Shown here piece by piece: positions 12,574 to 24,800 of a stretch of 64,000 nucleotides of DNA (its first letter is position 1; every line of letters starts with the position of its first letter). The position numbers and the translations under genes were made by a program. Origin of the DNA: Callorhinus ursinus (Eukaryota; Chordata; Mammalia; Carnivora; Otariidae); contig NW_020312828.1 in NCBI RefSeq assembly GCF_003265705.1, forward strand, positions 57,144,478 through 57,208,477, given 5' to 3'. The notes beneath the pieces were generated by a model, which saw nothing but the letters and a program-made list of their open reading frames with translations, made no database searches and had not been told where the DNA came from.

Positions 12574-12720
12574 CATGAGCAGGGGGAGGGGCGGAGGGAG
12601 AGAGAAAAGCAGATTCCTTGCTGAGCAGGGAGCCCTACATGGGAGCTCGATCCCAGAACCCTGGATCATATCCTAAGTCGAAGGCAGATGCTTAACCAAC
12701 TGAGCCCCCCAGGTGCCACT
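12528..12720 (-). mobile_element. SINEC, minus strand, with (GA)n expansion
   Basis: Reverse-complement SINE: T-rich tail, an expanded GA run at 12545-12573, the agcagggagccctacatggg block and the tRNA-derived end aaccaactgagccccccaggtgcc. The flanks share ATTCAATTTTTA (12516-12527 and 12724-12735), a probable target-site duplication. Confidence 0.92.
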
Positions 12721-12859
12721 ATGATTCAATTTTTAAAAAAAAATAAATAAATACCAGTCCTTGTCCTCAAAGTAAAATAGAGAAAACTGCTTACTTGGAA
12801 GCTGGTGGGGTGATTATTTGCTTCCATGGGGAAAATGTATTCATCATGGCTCCTGCACA

Positions 12860-13270
12860 AAAGCCTGACCTGCTCTTCGTACATCTCCAGCTTCTTCTAG
12901 GACTACTCCCCAGGTCCCTCTCTGTCCATTCTTATCTTACATCCTGGAATCTTATCTGCTCCTCAAAAGGAACTTATCTTCATGTACTGATCATATTGCC
13001 CAGCTTCCAGCCTTAGTAACTCCTAATTTAGCCTCAGTTCTCAGTCCAAGTTAACCTCCTCTTCCTTCTCCTTGAAACCTGCATTAAGTGCTTTGTTTCA
13101 AAAGGCACATTCTGTTTTTCATTCTTACACATTTGCAATTTTTTTGTTAAGTGTCAGTCTTTGTCCCACTAGATTGAAATCAGTGACTAAGTCTCTTATT
13201 TGTTGCTATGTACCATGTCCTCTCCACAATGCCTGGCATAGTTGAAACTCCATGAAAATTTTGAAATTGA
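12860..13270 (+). mobile_element. L2 LINE 3' end
   Basis: The 3' end is the clearest part: tgtcccactagattgaaatc, then a degraded gtctcttatttgttgctatgta, and acaatgcctggcatagttga, all in the order of the L2 3' terminus. The upstream part is less certain. Confidence 0.65.
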
Positions 13271-15284
13271 TATTACTTTTACTGTTCTGCCACTCATTCT
13301 GTTTCTGGGGTGTAGAAACAAAGGGCTTAGTTCCCATAGCAGATCGGGATAAGCAAAGTTAAATTTGATATTTTAGGAGCAGCAGTTTTGTGAAGGAACT
13401 TGATGTATTGAAGGTAAAATAAAATTTAAAAATCCTTTAAGCTAATAAATAGCAAGAACAAAAAGTATAAATCTTATTCTAATATAAAAGTTTTCATGAG
13501 TCATGCTTAAAAGCCCTCTTTATTCTGAGAGGCAGTTTGAAATGTTATCATGAAAATCCCACACAAAATAGGTGTGACTTTGTATTTTTTTTTTTTGAAA
13601 GAGAAACCACTTTTTACAGGTTATGAGATTTCAACAAAGAAAATAAAAATGATGTAAAAAGAAGAGATATCTCAAAAGACACAGTAATGGGAAAACTCAA
13701 GGATGCTCACTAGTTCAGTGTTCACAGACCTGATAGTAAAGTATTAAATCTGAGGTAAATTCTGAGGGAGAGATTCATCTTAAATTTTACACAAAGAACA
13801 TCCCGCCAATGGTATATTAGTTAAATACAGTGAATGGATATCAAGTATAATCTTCTTGGACAGTACAATGAATATATCAATATTTAATTTATCAAATAAG
13901 AGAATGTTAGAACTCAAAAGAAATGCAGGGATGATTTAGTCCAATCTCCTTGTTTTACAGATATGGAAACTGTCCTTTCAGCAAATACTGAATCAGCGGT
14001 ACACATGACATGACCTAGAGGAAAATAGTTATTTACATGAATAAATTTAAACTCCAACCTATTTGTAGAAACATTGAAATATAACTCTGTAATACACTAT
14101 TATGTTAGTATATGACAAATTATTTCCTAAGAAACTAGAAACTTCAATTTTATTTTCAATATAATTAAACTTTTATTGTTGACAGTATGCTTTTTAAAGA
14201 GAATATTATATCATATCTAAGTATATTCTATAGATGATTTTGATTCATTAAGTTGGATTCAGTTGAGTTACAAGACAGGATATGGATAAATAGAAAATAT
14301 TTGCAAAATGAAACAATGATATGTCTATTCTTTATGGAATTTTATTTCACTAATTTGATTTTCTAGCACTAGAAATCTAAAAAATATACAGGAAGATTTA
14401 GGAGATTCATAAATTCCAAAAAAAAATCTTGAAAGATCTTTATTTATTATTGTTAGTTTCTGCTTTAAAAACGTATCTTTAGAGTTAAAAATTTGAAAAC
14501 CAAGTGTAATATAGTAATTCTTTCATTTTGAAAGCTGTTTTGGCTTTACACTAATCTCAATGAGCTCTTTTGCAGATTACAATTTGATATATTTATTGAG
14601 CTATTCATTTGAACTGTGGTCAGTATTGTGGGGTGTACTAATGGGTTGTGAAGGATCTCTGTTTAAATGTACTGACTAAATAAACCAAAATGTACACAGA
14701 CAATTAATTCTTTTCCCAGATATTATTTCTCCATTAAATAAATATATTTTGATGAAGACTCCTTTTTTTAACCAACTCTAATCAGAAATACAGCAAGGCT
14801 TAATTTCCGGATCCTACAAATGGTGACTTCTGGAGAAATATCCTAATAAAGAGATGAAAAAAATTCATATAAATGGAGCAAAAAAGAAAAAAAAAAGCTC
14901 ATATAATTAGAGATAAAGAAGGATGTTTCCAGTTTCAATAAGTCTCAGTTTCTTACAAGAACAAGTTAAATTTTCTTAGGCATGTACTGCCAGGACTGAG
15001 AAATAAGGGGTTTATTATGATGAATTTTTACTGTGTACCACTTTGCATAAGCCTAAGAGTATTTTAAAGAACAATGGAAGAAATGAATGCAATTGTAAGC
15101 ACTTCATTTGTTGTTTAGGTATAAATTTTTATTTTCATAAACTCTATTATATCACTGACACTATTGCTTGTAATAGATGTAACCCTCAAAAAAAATTAAA
15201 TGCTGCAAAGTATAACCACTTTAAAAATAAATTCTGAGATTATTCCTAAAACAATTTGGAATAAAACGTTTCTGCTTTTTTGTC
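13271..15284. other. Intronic sequence with a weak old repeat
   Basis: AT-rich. 13905-14015 carries a weak match to an old CR1/L3-type 3' end (gaatgttagaactcaaaag, gatttagtccaatctccttgttttacagat). 13744-13830 is the partner of the segment carried by the SINE at 15303. No exon seen. Confidence 0.5.
13744..13827 (+). repeat. Partner copy of the segment at 15476-15559
   Basis: About 84 bases match 15476-15559 with roughly ten differences and no obvious gaps beyond one or two bases. The shared core includes taaattctgagggagagatt and atggtatattagtta. The copy here has no SINE next to it. It may be a local donor or another member of an unnamed dispersed repeat. Confidence 0.85.
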
Positions 15285-15302
15285 AAAAGTTGTTGATCTA
15301 AG

Positions 15303-15570
15303 GGGCTCCTGGGTGGCTCAGTCGTTAAGCAGCTGCCTTTGGCTCAGATCATGATCCCTGGGTTGGAGCTCTGCATCGGGCTCCCTGCTCTGTGGGAAGC
15401 CTGCTTTTCCCTCTCCCACTCCCCCTGCTTGTGTTCCCTCTCATGTGGTGTCTCTCTCTGTCAAATAAATAAAGATTAAATCCGGAGTAAATTCTGAGGG
15501 AGAGATTTATCTTAGATTTTACACAAAGAATATTCCACTAATGGTATATTAGTTATATAAACTTTAAAAA
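15303..15570 (+). mobile_element. SINEC with a non-SINE 3' passenger, inside one target-site duplication
   Basis: The SINE head (gggctcctgggtggctcagt) starts at 15303 and its usual ctctctctgtcaaataaataaag tail ends near 15475. Then comes an 84-bp segment that is not SINE (15476-15559), and then an A-run. The whole unit is bracketed by a perfect 18-bp duplication, AAAAGTTGTTGATCTAAG (15285-15302 and 15571-15588), so the passenger entered together with the SINE in one event. It sits inside a short L1 3' end. Confidence 0.93.
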
Positions 15571-15588
15571 AAAAGTTGTTGATCTAAG

Positions 15589-15668
15589 TGATGAATCACT
15601 AAATCTACACCTGAAACTAATATTATACTGTATGTTAACTAACTAGAATTTAAATAAAACTTGAAAAA
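15589..15668 (+). mobile_element. Short L1 3' terminus
   Basis: The 3'-terminal L1 pattern gatgaatcactaaatctaca, cctgaaactaatattatact, ttaactaactagaatttaaa and an A-rich tail. Only about 80 bp remain right of the SINE. Confidence 0.8.
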
Positions 15669-16239
15669 AATTGTTGAAACATTTCACTCATATTTTTTTC
15701 TTAGCTCTCTCAAAATAATACCATTAAAAATAACACAGCTTACATTAGTGTCCATTTTGAAACATTACTTAATAATTTTAACACAGAAATTTGTTTACAC
15801 TTTGACTAAGATACAATTGATAAACAATAAACTGCACATATGTAAAAGGTGCACTTTGATGAATTTTAACATATGTGTATACCAGTGAAACCAACACCAT
15901 AGTCAAGACAATGAATATACCTATCACCCCCAGAAGGTAATCATATCTATCACCCACCCTTAGCAACCATCCTTCCTTTTAGTCCAAAAAACAAATAATC
16001 TGCCTTCTGTTACTATGAATTTTAGTTTGTATTTTCTAGAATTTTATATAAGTAGATTCGTGCAAAATGTATGTTTTCTTTTTTGACTTTTTTTTGTGAG
16101 CATGATGATTTTGATTTTCATCCATATTGTTGCATGTATTTTCTAGTCTTTGTCCAGACATTTGCTTTCATTTCAACTGGACAAATGTCTAGGAGTGAAA
16201 TGGTGGGATTGTATGTTAGGCATGTGTTCAAGAAACTTG

Positions 16240-16294
16240 CACATGATCTGATGAGCACTGGGTACACATTGGTTAATTGAATTTAAATAAAAAA
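16240..16294 (+). mobile_element. 55-bp L1 3' end insertion
   Basis: The sequence gatctgatgagcactgggta followed by ggttaattgaatttaaataa and an A-run is the 3' terminus of a carnivore L1. It is flanked by AAGAAACTTG (16230-16239) and AAGGAACTTG (16295-16304), a 10-bp duplication with one difference. The internal spacing is shorter than usual, so it also carries a deletion. Confidence 0.8.
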
Positions 16295-16767
16295 AAGGAA
16301 CTTGGCAAAATATTTTCAAAAGTGGTTATATTATTTTATCTTTCTACTAACAGTGTATCTTAGAAGTCCTGCTGTTCCACTTTCTGAAAGGCAATATTTT
16401 TTAATCTTCACCATTCTAGTGGACATATAGTGGTATCTCCTCACAGTTTTAATTTGCAGAGACTTAGTAACAGTGATGGTGAGCATTTTTGTCATACTTC
16501 TTAGCCATATGTATGTCTTCTTTCGTCAAGTGTCTGGTCAAATTTTTTTAACTCAATTTAAATTGGATTTTTCTATTCTATTACTCAATTCTTAAGATTC
16601 ATTATATATTCTGGAGACAGGTTCCTTCTACATACATATATTTGCAAGTATTTCCTTCCAGTCTGTAGTTTGATTTCATTTTCTTAAACAGTTCCTTTGA
16701 TGACCAAATGTTTTTAATTTTGATGAAGTCCAATTTATCAATTATTTTCTTCTTTAATGTCTTCTTG

Positions 16768-17110
16768 ACTTGGGGTGCTATTATAAAATACCATAAACCG
16801 AGTGACTTAAACAACAGAAATGTTTTTCTTTCAGTTTCCGAGATTGAGATTCCAATGTCAGGGCACCAGCATAGTCAGGTGCTGGTGAGGAGTCTCATCC
16901 TGGCTTCCAGACAGCTGCCTTCTTCTCTCTGTGTGCTTACTAAGGCTTTTCTCAGTGCAAGTGCTTGGAAAGAAAGAAGAGGCTCTCCAGTGCTGCTTCT
17001 TATAAGGATACTAATCTCATTATGAGGATCTCATTCTCATGAGCTCATCTCAACCTAATTACCTCCCTAAAGCCCCATCTTCAAATACCATCATTCTGGG
17101 GTTAGGCTTT
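16768..17110 (+). mobile_element. Old dispersed repeat, 'ctataacaaaatacca' type
   Basis: Starts tgctattataaaataccataaac and goes through cagtttccgagattgagatt, ctccctaaagccccatcttc and ctggggttaggctttta. A second copy of the same family is at 54336-54665. I recognise it as a common old mammalian repeat but do not assign a name. It interrupts the minus-strand L1. Confidence 0.75.
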
Positions 17111-17384
17111 TAGCATTTAATTTTGTGAGGATTTAAATATTTTATCTATAATATATAAAATGCTTTTGGTCTTCTAAGAATATTAACCCTAAACTAAGGT
17201 AACTATACTTTACTTCTATGTTTTCTTCCAAAAGTTATATAGCTTTAGCTTTTATATTTAGGTCTATAATCCTTTCAAGTTAATTTTTGTATATGGTATA
17301 AGATCAGTGTTGAAGGTTTTTTGTTTTGGCATGGGACTATCCAATTGTTTCAGTTCTATTTTTTATACCTATTTATATAAAAAA

Positions 17385-18975
17385 CCTCAAATAGCCAAAG
17401 CAATCTTGAAAAAAAAAACAAAGCTGGAGGTATCACAAACCCAGGTTTCAAGGTATATTACAAAGCTATAGTAATCAAAACAGTATGGTACTGGCACAAA
17501 AATAGACACATTGATCAATGGAACAGTATAGACAGCCCACAAATAAACCCACATTTATATGGTCAACTAATCTATGACAAAGAGGCAAGATTATACAATG
17601 TGGAAAGGACGGTTTTGTTTTTTTCTAATAAATGGTGCTCGGAAAACTGGACAGCTACATGCAAAAGAATGAAATTGGACCACTTTCTTATACAATACAC
17701 AAAAATAAATTCAAAATGGATTAAAGACCTAAATGTGAGACCTGAGACCATAAAAATCCTAAAAGCAAACATAGCAGTAATCTCTTGGAAATTGGCCTTA
17801 GCAACATATTTATGGATATGTCTCTTAAGTCAAGAGGAACAAGGCAAAAATAAACTACTGGGAGTACACTAAAAATAAAAAGGTTTTGCACAGCAAATAA
17901 AATCATCAACAAAACAAAAAGGCAATCCATTCAATGGGAGAAGATATTTGCAAATGTTACATTTGATAAGGGGTTAATAACTCAACACCAAAACAAAACA
18001 AAACAAATAAAAAAAGAAAAGAAAGGAAAAAAGAAAAGAAAAAACAATCCCATTAAAAAATGGTAGAGCACCTAAATAGACATTTTTTTTTCCAAAGAAG
18101 ATATACCGAAGGTCCACAGACACATAAGAAGATATTCAACATCAGTAATCATCAATAAAATGCAAATCAAAATCACAAAGAAGTATCATCTCACACTAGG
18201 GGCACTTGGATGGCTCTGTCAGTTAAGGGTCTGACTCTTGAGCTCAGTTTAGGTCTTGATCTCAGGGTTATGAGTTCAGGCCCTGCATTGGGCTTCATAC
18301 TGGGAGTGGAGCCTAACTAAATTAAGTTAGGTGGAGCCTACTAAAAAAAATAAGATATAAATATCATCTCACATCAGTCAGAATGGCTAGTATCAAAAAG
18401 ACAAGAAATAACAATACACTCCTACATTGATTGCAGCATTATTTACAATAGACAACCCAAATCAAGTGCCCCTTAATTGATGAATGAATATAAAAGATAT
18501 GTATACATACATACACAGTGGAATATATCACAAGAATGGATGAGGTCCTGCCATTTGTGACAACATAGATGGACCTAGAGGGTATTATCCTAAGTGAAAT
18601 CAGTCAGACAGAGAAAGACAAATACCATATGATTTTACTTACATGTAGAATCTAAAACCAAACAAAACTAACGAACAAACAAAAAACAGACAGACTCTTA
18701 AATACAGAGAACAAACTACTGGTTGCCAGAGGGAAAGTGGGTGGGGGGATGGGCTAAACAGAGGCATAAAATTCCAGTTATAAAATAAATAAGTCACAGA
18801 GATAAAAAGTACATCCTAGGGAATATAGTCCACAATATTTTAATAATGGATGGTGACAGATGGTGACACTCACTGTGGGCATTGAGCAATGTACAGAATT
18901 GCCAAATCAATATGTTCTACACCTGAAACTAATATAACATTGTACATTGATTATACTTTAATACAAAAAGAATAA
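17385..18975 (+). mobile_element. Old L1, ORF2 end and 3' UTR, plus strand
   Basis: L1 text in sense order: atagccaaagcaatcttgaa, acagtatggtactggcacaa, gaccataaaaatcctaaaag, tgggagaagatatttgcaaa, aatggatgaggtcctgccat, ctacacctgaaactaatata, ending in an A-rich tail near 18970. Frameshifts and stops throughout. A SINE is nested at 18199-18358. Confidence 0.9.
18199..18358 (+). mobile_element. Older short-form SINEC nested in L1
   Basis: The head is ggggcacttggatggctctg with the older gactcttgagctcagtttag and gatctcagggttatgagttc blocks, ending in A-rich sequence. Flanked by an 18-bp duplication AAGTATCATCTCACACTA (18181-18198) against AAATATCATCTCACATCA (18359-18376). A small internal repetition of ggagccta is seen near 18307 and 18333. 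Confidence 0.88.
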
Positions 18976-18979
18976 AAAA

Positions 18980-21900
18980 TATTTTACACAATTTTTTCCA
19001 TTATTCCCATAAAGTTATTTCAGTGATAGCTAAGCAAGAGATATCTCAGTGTCAAATTAATCATGTCAAAAACAAAGAATTGGCACTACTTTCAAATCAT
19101 CTCAATCAACCTCATAATTGTTCTGATGATTTGAAGACAAAGAAAACTGGGACCAAAACTTAGTTCATAAATGATGGCATTAAGGCACAGACACTAGGAT
19201 TAATGAAGAATTTTGCCCATTATGGATGCAGACTGTTGGTAGAAATTACAGAACTCTAATATTTCTTTGTTTCATTTCCCCTAAAAAAGCAAAGAACATA
19301 TTGAATATTATTTATTCAAATGTTACTTTCTATGAGTAGACACTCTCTTAGATCCATCCATAATGTTTTCCAAGCTAATTGTTGTGAAAATAAATAAATA
19401 TATTTAATTCTGAAAGCACTGATTTGTAATATAGATCTTCCCCTTTTTCTATGTTGAAAGAACTCAATAGCAAAGAGATGAGAGTGTGTTAATCAGAGCT
19501 CATTTAGTTATAAGTGATAGAAATTGAACTAGCCATGGCATAAACAAGGAGAAGTTTATAGTCTTATATGATTGGATAAATCAAGGTCTAGTGTTCCCTT
19601 CAGATGGTTAGGAGTTTCAATTATGCCCACAGTACTGTTTTCCATTCTTTCCATTTGTTGATCCTGCCTTGTCTCTATTGGCAATTTATTGATATAGGGC
19701 AAAAAAAGTTGGTCCCCACTAGCACAAGTTAAATGATCCTTAAGGTTTACAATCTCAGAGGAGATTTCCTTTCAACCAGAATCTATATAAATTGCCCTGG
19801 GTCCTGAACTGATAACTGTATCAAAGGGAATTTTGATTAGTTCAGCCCAAACCTATAGTTCTATACAGAATTGGAAGAGATAAGGTTAAAGCCTACAGTA
19901 GCTCCGTTAGTAGGAAAAAATATGCAAGGGTTGCTCGGCAAGCAGAAAAACAGATTCAGACAGAGAGGGGGAAAATTCTACTCCGTGGAATTAATATATA
20001 CTAGAAAAAGCTGGATTTCTTAAAAAAATAAAGTACATAGGGAATGTCAATACATTTTGAAATTATTATCTATTTCATAACTTAGAAAACAGTCTAACAA
20101 AATATAAAAACAACTTTAATCCAAGAAGAGATATGAAGAGAGTTATAGCCAAAGAAAACAATTAAATATTTTTACCTTTAAGTAAAAAATGTCCAAATGA
20201 TTTTATAGTTAAGTTCTCTCTTACTCTCAAACGTATGTTATTCAGACTATTCCAGAGCATTGACAAACTCCCTGACACAGTCTGTGAAACTCCCATATCA
20301 TAAAACTAGCATAAAAAGAAACGATAGTCTAATTCATGCATTTGATTAGATGCAAAAGTTGTAATCAAATTATTAGTAAATTGAATCTGAGAGTGTATTA
20401 AAAGTTCAGAAACCATGCTCAAGAAGATTTTATGCAGGAATAGTAGTTTATTCCAGCATCAGGAAACCTATGAACACAGTTTAAGGAGTGACGTAGTTCA
20501 ATATGCACTTGTGTCAATGAATGGAGAAAAGTGACTTTATCAGCTATTCTTAATAAAAACTCAGAATAAAATAGGACTGAGAAGGAACTATGCAGATTTG
20601 GTAAAAAAAAATGACTCTTTTCTACATATCTGTGTCAAATATCATGTGAAATGTTGAAATACCAAAGTCCATTTTCATCCAAAGAAGAACGGGACAGAAA
20701 TGCTAGCTCTCTTACTATAATTTAATATAGTTTTGGGAATTCCAATCTGTTCCTGCAGTAGACCTCTGGCAACAATGTTGTTACTACTTTGGGGATAAAC
20801 ACAGATATGCTAAGGAACCTGGAGGGAATGAAGGGAAGCACCTGAGTCTCAAATGGCAATGTAAAGCAGTCATCCAACATCAGATCTACTCTTCTCCCAG
20901 ACATGTCAGGTGAGAATAATAAACCATATTTATGACAGTATTAGTGGGGTTTCTTATAATTTGCTCATAGTGCCTTCCCACAGTTAAAATGCCTAATTAT
21001 CAAAGAATTAAATTAATAAGCATTAATTAATATAGCTAAACACTACACAGATATACAAAAATCAACTATTCTTTATAATAGAAATATAATAATAAAAATA
21101 AAAAACAGTTCTTTCTAATCAGTTATAAATCCTACTACAATCCACCAAAAAAGTAGGAACGAGTTAGAAATAAAGCTATCATGAATGAAAAAGAGACTGC
21201 ACTAAATAAGAAAAACCCATAAAATTTAAATCTGAGAAGACAAAAGATGACATGAGAAGACATTACATATTTATACTAATATAGACCAAAGCAATATATA
21301 AAATTGATGCAATTCTAATAAAAATTCACAACTAATTCAGCAAAAGTATTTTACAATGTAGATGGAAGTTAAGTGTACAAGAATTGTCATGGAAATTTGA
21401 AATAGAAAAATCATAGCAGGAAACTCTTCCCACAAAATATTTTAAAAAGAAAACCTTAAAACTAGTGAAATTGAAGCAGTCTGGTTTGAGCAGAAAAAAA
21501 TAGTTAAATGCATCCAGGCATATATAAAAACCTTTTATGTGATAAACACGACATTTCAATTCTGTGGGAAAATGTCCTAATTAATAACATAGTTGGCAAA
21601 ATTGTCTTTACATCTAAAAGAAAATACCCAGTCAAAATACATAAATTCCAGATGAATTAAAGTTTGAAATGTTATATATATATATAAACTTTAATAAAAT
21701 ATTATATTTATATATTATATTCATTATATTTATATTTAATATATTATTTATAAATTATTCATAAATCTATATTATTTATTAAATATTTTAAAGATGCACA
21801 ACACAAATACAAGAAGAAATGCCATAAATAAAAGGAATGATAAATTTGATAGAACAAAGAAACCAAAAACTTGGTATTATTTCAATTTCATAGAATCAAA

Positions 21901-22040
21901 ATAGACTGAAAGAAAATATTTGCAGTGTATGAACAAACTAAGGGATATACCCTTTATGTGCCCCAAATGCCTACAACTTGTTATGAGTACAAAGACTAAG
22001 CAAGAATGGGCTAACTTAATGTGTATATCCATAAGGATAT
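18980..22040. other. Intronic sequence, no gene seen
   Basis: AT-rich intron. 19490-19900 looks like a degraded old repeat (agagctcatttagttataagtgatagaaa). 21680-21785 is a TA-rich low-complexity stretch. No exon with splice sites. Confidence 0.5.
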
Positions 22041-22560
22041 ACTAGGTTATGCTGGACTAACAAATTAACCCAGAGATTCTAGAGGTTTAACAAAACCGTT
22101 TATATTTTGCTCATGCCACTTATTTTTTTAAAGATTTATTTATCTATTCGAGAGAGAGAGAGTACACACACTCGCAAGTGGGGGAGGGGCAGAGGAAGAG
22201 GGAGAAAGAAACTCAAGCGGGGGCTGGATCTCACCACCCTGAGATCATGACCTGAGCGGAAACCAAGAGGCAGGCTTAACCAGCTGACCTACCCAGGCAC
22301 CTCACGCTCATGCTACTTATGCTGTGTAGTTTGGGAGATGGGGTGGGGTGGGGACCGCTATGCTCCATACTCCCTCAGGAACACAAATTGAAGAAAGCAA
22401 CATCAATTTGTAGCTGTATACCTGGAAGATATTGCCTTCTTTTTCCTTTTGAGAGAGAACACCAATGTAATTCAATGCTTTGGCCTGGAAGTGACTACAG
22501 TCACATTTATATTTTAGTCATCACATGGCCACATTTCACTTCAAGAGGACAGTAAAGTAT
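22040..22560 (+). mobile_element. Old dispersed repeat split by a SINE
   Basis: ggttatgctggactaacaaa, aacccagagattctagaggt and tttatattttgctcatgcca precede the SINE. After it the repeat continues with cctggaagtgactacagtca and catcacatggccac. The pattern is a known old mammalian repeat whose family name I do not assign. Confidence 0.6.
22124..22305 (-). mobile_element. SINEC, minus strand, with target-site duplication
   Basis: T-rich tail, aaagatttatttatctattcgag, GA run, ctgagatcatgacctgagcg, and the head end ctacccaggcacctcac. Flanks GCTCATGCCACTTAT (22109-22123) and GCTCATGCTACTTAT (22306-22320), 15 bp with one difference. Confidence 0.94.
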
Positions 22561-22564
22561 AATT

Positions 22565-23840
22565 CTCTGTTGACCCCGAATTAGGGGAAAAGTAGATAAA
22601 TCGTGACCATTAATAATGCCTTCCAAAGAGCATGAAGCTGAAAAATTTCAAAGAGGATGAAGTCCAAGTGGCTAATAAATCTATGACAAGATGATCAACA
22701 ACCTTGTAGCTATTAAATTCAATAATACCGCATTTATAACATGTCAGATTGGCAAACACCTAACAGATTAGTAGTATTCCTCTTTAGCTTGTAGGGAAAA
22801 GCCTCCTTTTTACACTTCTGGGAAAGGGAAAATATAAAATTTAGGAAATAATTATTCAAGATGCATTACTTATTTAAATGTCCATACTATTTTCAAAATC
22901 TGTTTCCTTAGTAAAAAAAGAGAAGAAGAAGAAAATGTATGGATACTTGTACAAGAATATGTATTTCAACATTTTAATATCATGATAAAGACAATGACCC
23001 AAATGACTATTGATTCATGTTTAATTACAGTGTGTACATTTTGTGGGCTATCGTATAGTCATTAGATGAAGGCCACCTATCCAAATTGACTGGAAAAACA
23101 GTTATGATATAATGAAAAGCAGATGGAAAGTAATACGTACAGTATACCAAAATAAAGGTAAAAGAAGAGAAAGAGAGAGAAAACAGTGGGAGAAAAAGGG
23201 AAGAAAAATATGCTCTTATAAACATAAAAATATAAAATCTATATGCCTGAATTATTGGTTAAGATTTTTCTGTATAAATTAAATTATCATCAGAAGCTAT
23301 CTATGAAATGTTCTAATTAAGCTCCCAAAACATTATTTGATAGGTTAAATAAAATGACACCTCCAGCATTAAATATGCATTTTCAAGAAGATAAGTTTTT
23401 TGTTTGTTTTTATTAAATGTGAACTTCAGTTTGGGTTAAACACTTGTCTGATGATTGTTATTATTTTCAAATCTTTGGTATCAATCCATCTCATCTCTGG
23501 CATATGCCCTTATTAGTAAAAACTTCATTTGACAAATAATGGAATTTCTATTCCTCAGTTCCACAAGGCAAGAAAGGGAATGTCAGTTCACTTTAAACCA
23601 TAAAAATTAATGATTCTAAATGTTTAAATAAAATAATCATCTTTCATGAAAATGTTCCACTTCAAAATTTTAGGTCATCCCATAAAAGCAGATGACTTCA
23701 TCAAAATTTTAAATTCTGGCCATGTACTCTAGTTGAGAGTTATTTTAATATTTAAATATCTAAATAAATTTAAATTTAAGCTAAGATTTATATAAATAAT
23801 ATGTTTCTAAAAGGCAGCAGTCTTAAAACATAGAGTTCAC
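22565..23840. other. Intronic sequence, no gene seen
   Basis: AT-rich, no recognised element. Confidence 0.5.
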
Positions 23841-23845
23841 AGTCA

Positions 23846-24012
23846 TAGCTTAATTTTGCCACACACTAGCCATGTGATCTCGAACGAATTACCTAATTTG
23901 CTCTGCCTCAATTTCTTCATCCATACAATACCCATACAATAGGGCTAATATTACCTACCTTACAGGTTTGCTGCGGTTGATTAAATGAAATGATGCATGT
24001 GTTTAAAACAGT
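23846..24012 (+). mobile_element. MIR SINE
   Basis: Order typical of MIR: ccacacactagccatgtgat, the degraded gaattacctaatttgctctg, cctcaatttcttcatccata, ggctaatattacctacctta and gattaaatgaaatgatgcat. Confidence 0.85.
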
Positions 24013-24454
24013 ACATGAGGACTCAACAAGTGCTATTAACACTATATTGTTGAGAATGCACTCCATCACACAACTGAAAATCAGTCAAATAATTACAATA
24101 TCTGATTTCTGGAAGCAGCAGATGATGTCACTTTCAGAACTCTATGAAAGCTGGAGATTTTTCTTTATATGCTTCTGCCATGGACTTTAAGCTCTCTTAC
24201 CAAATATTTCTAAAGAATATAAAGTTACCATATGGAAATAAAAATGTACAGACATTTGAAATCAGGTAGCTTTTGTTGTGTATATGTGTTTTTTATGTGT
24301 GGCTGATGGGACAATAGGAGCTCAGTAGTTTAACTCAATCTTGTGGTGCCTTCCTATTTTTTTACCCTGATCAGGGTCTTCAACTTGTCTTTAGGCTTTA
24401 AGGTTTCTGCTTCCCCAAAACACTTAACATCTATATAGGATGTAATATTGTATA

Positions 24455-24800
24455 ATAGAGAGCATCATGAAGTCAACAAACTTAGAGTCTCATCTAGGCT
24501 CTGCAGTAAGTTAATGATCTGATACTCATGTCCATTCACTCACACATTCCACAAATATTTATCGAATGGTTATTATGTGTTAGGCATTGAGCTGGGTACT
24601 GAGAATTACAACAGTAAACAAAACAGACCAACTTCTTATCATCATAGTGCTTACACCCTAGTTGGTTTTCAGATCTGTTAAATTGAGTTAAAATTGATAC
24701 CTCTCAGAGTTCTAATGAGATATAATGAATTAATGCAGGTAAAGTGATTGCAATATACAAAGTTCTTGGTAATTATTAATTATCATTTTAATGTTGCTTA
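24455..24800 (+). mobile_element. MIR fragment interrupted by another old repeat
   Basis: The left part (agagcatcatgaagtcaaca, ctaggctctgcagtaagtta) and right part (ctcagagttctaatgagata, aattaatgcaggtaaagtga) resemble MIR. Between them 24535-24660 carries a different old repeat (ttccacaaatatttatcgaa, ggcattgagctgggtactga). Confidence 0.6.

Larger units (their letters stand above)
15780..17380 (-). mobile_element. Old L1, 3' portion, minus strand, with two insertions
   Basis: Reverse-complement L1 text (gaaaccaacaccatagtcaaga, caaatgtctaggagtgaaatg, atgaagtccaatttatcaatt, gtatatggtataagatcagtgttg). It is interrupted by a tiny L1 tail at 16240-16294 and by a separate old repeat at 16768-17110. 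It ends at about 17380, where a plus-strand L1 begins directly. Confidence 0.85.

Noticed and set aside
20722..20904. Possible short exon on the minus strand
   Set aside because: The open stretch is short, does not resemble CSMD3, and lacks a clear acceptor and donor in phase.
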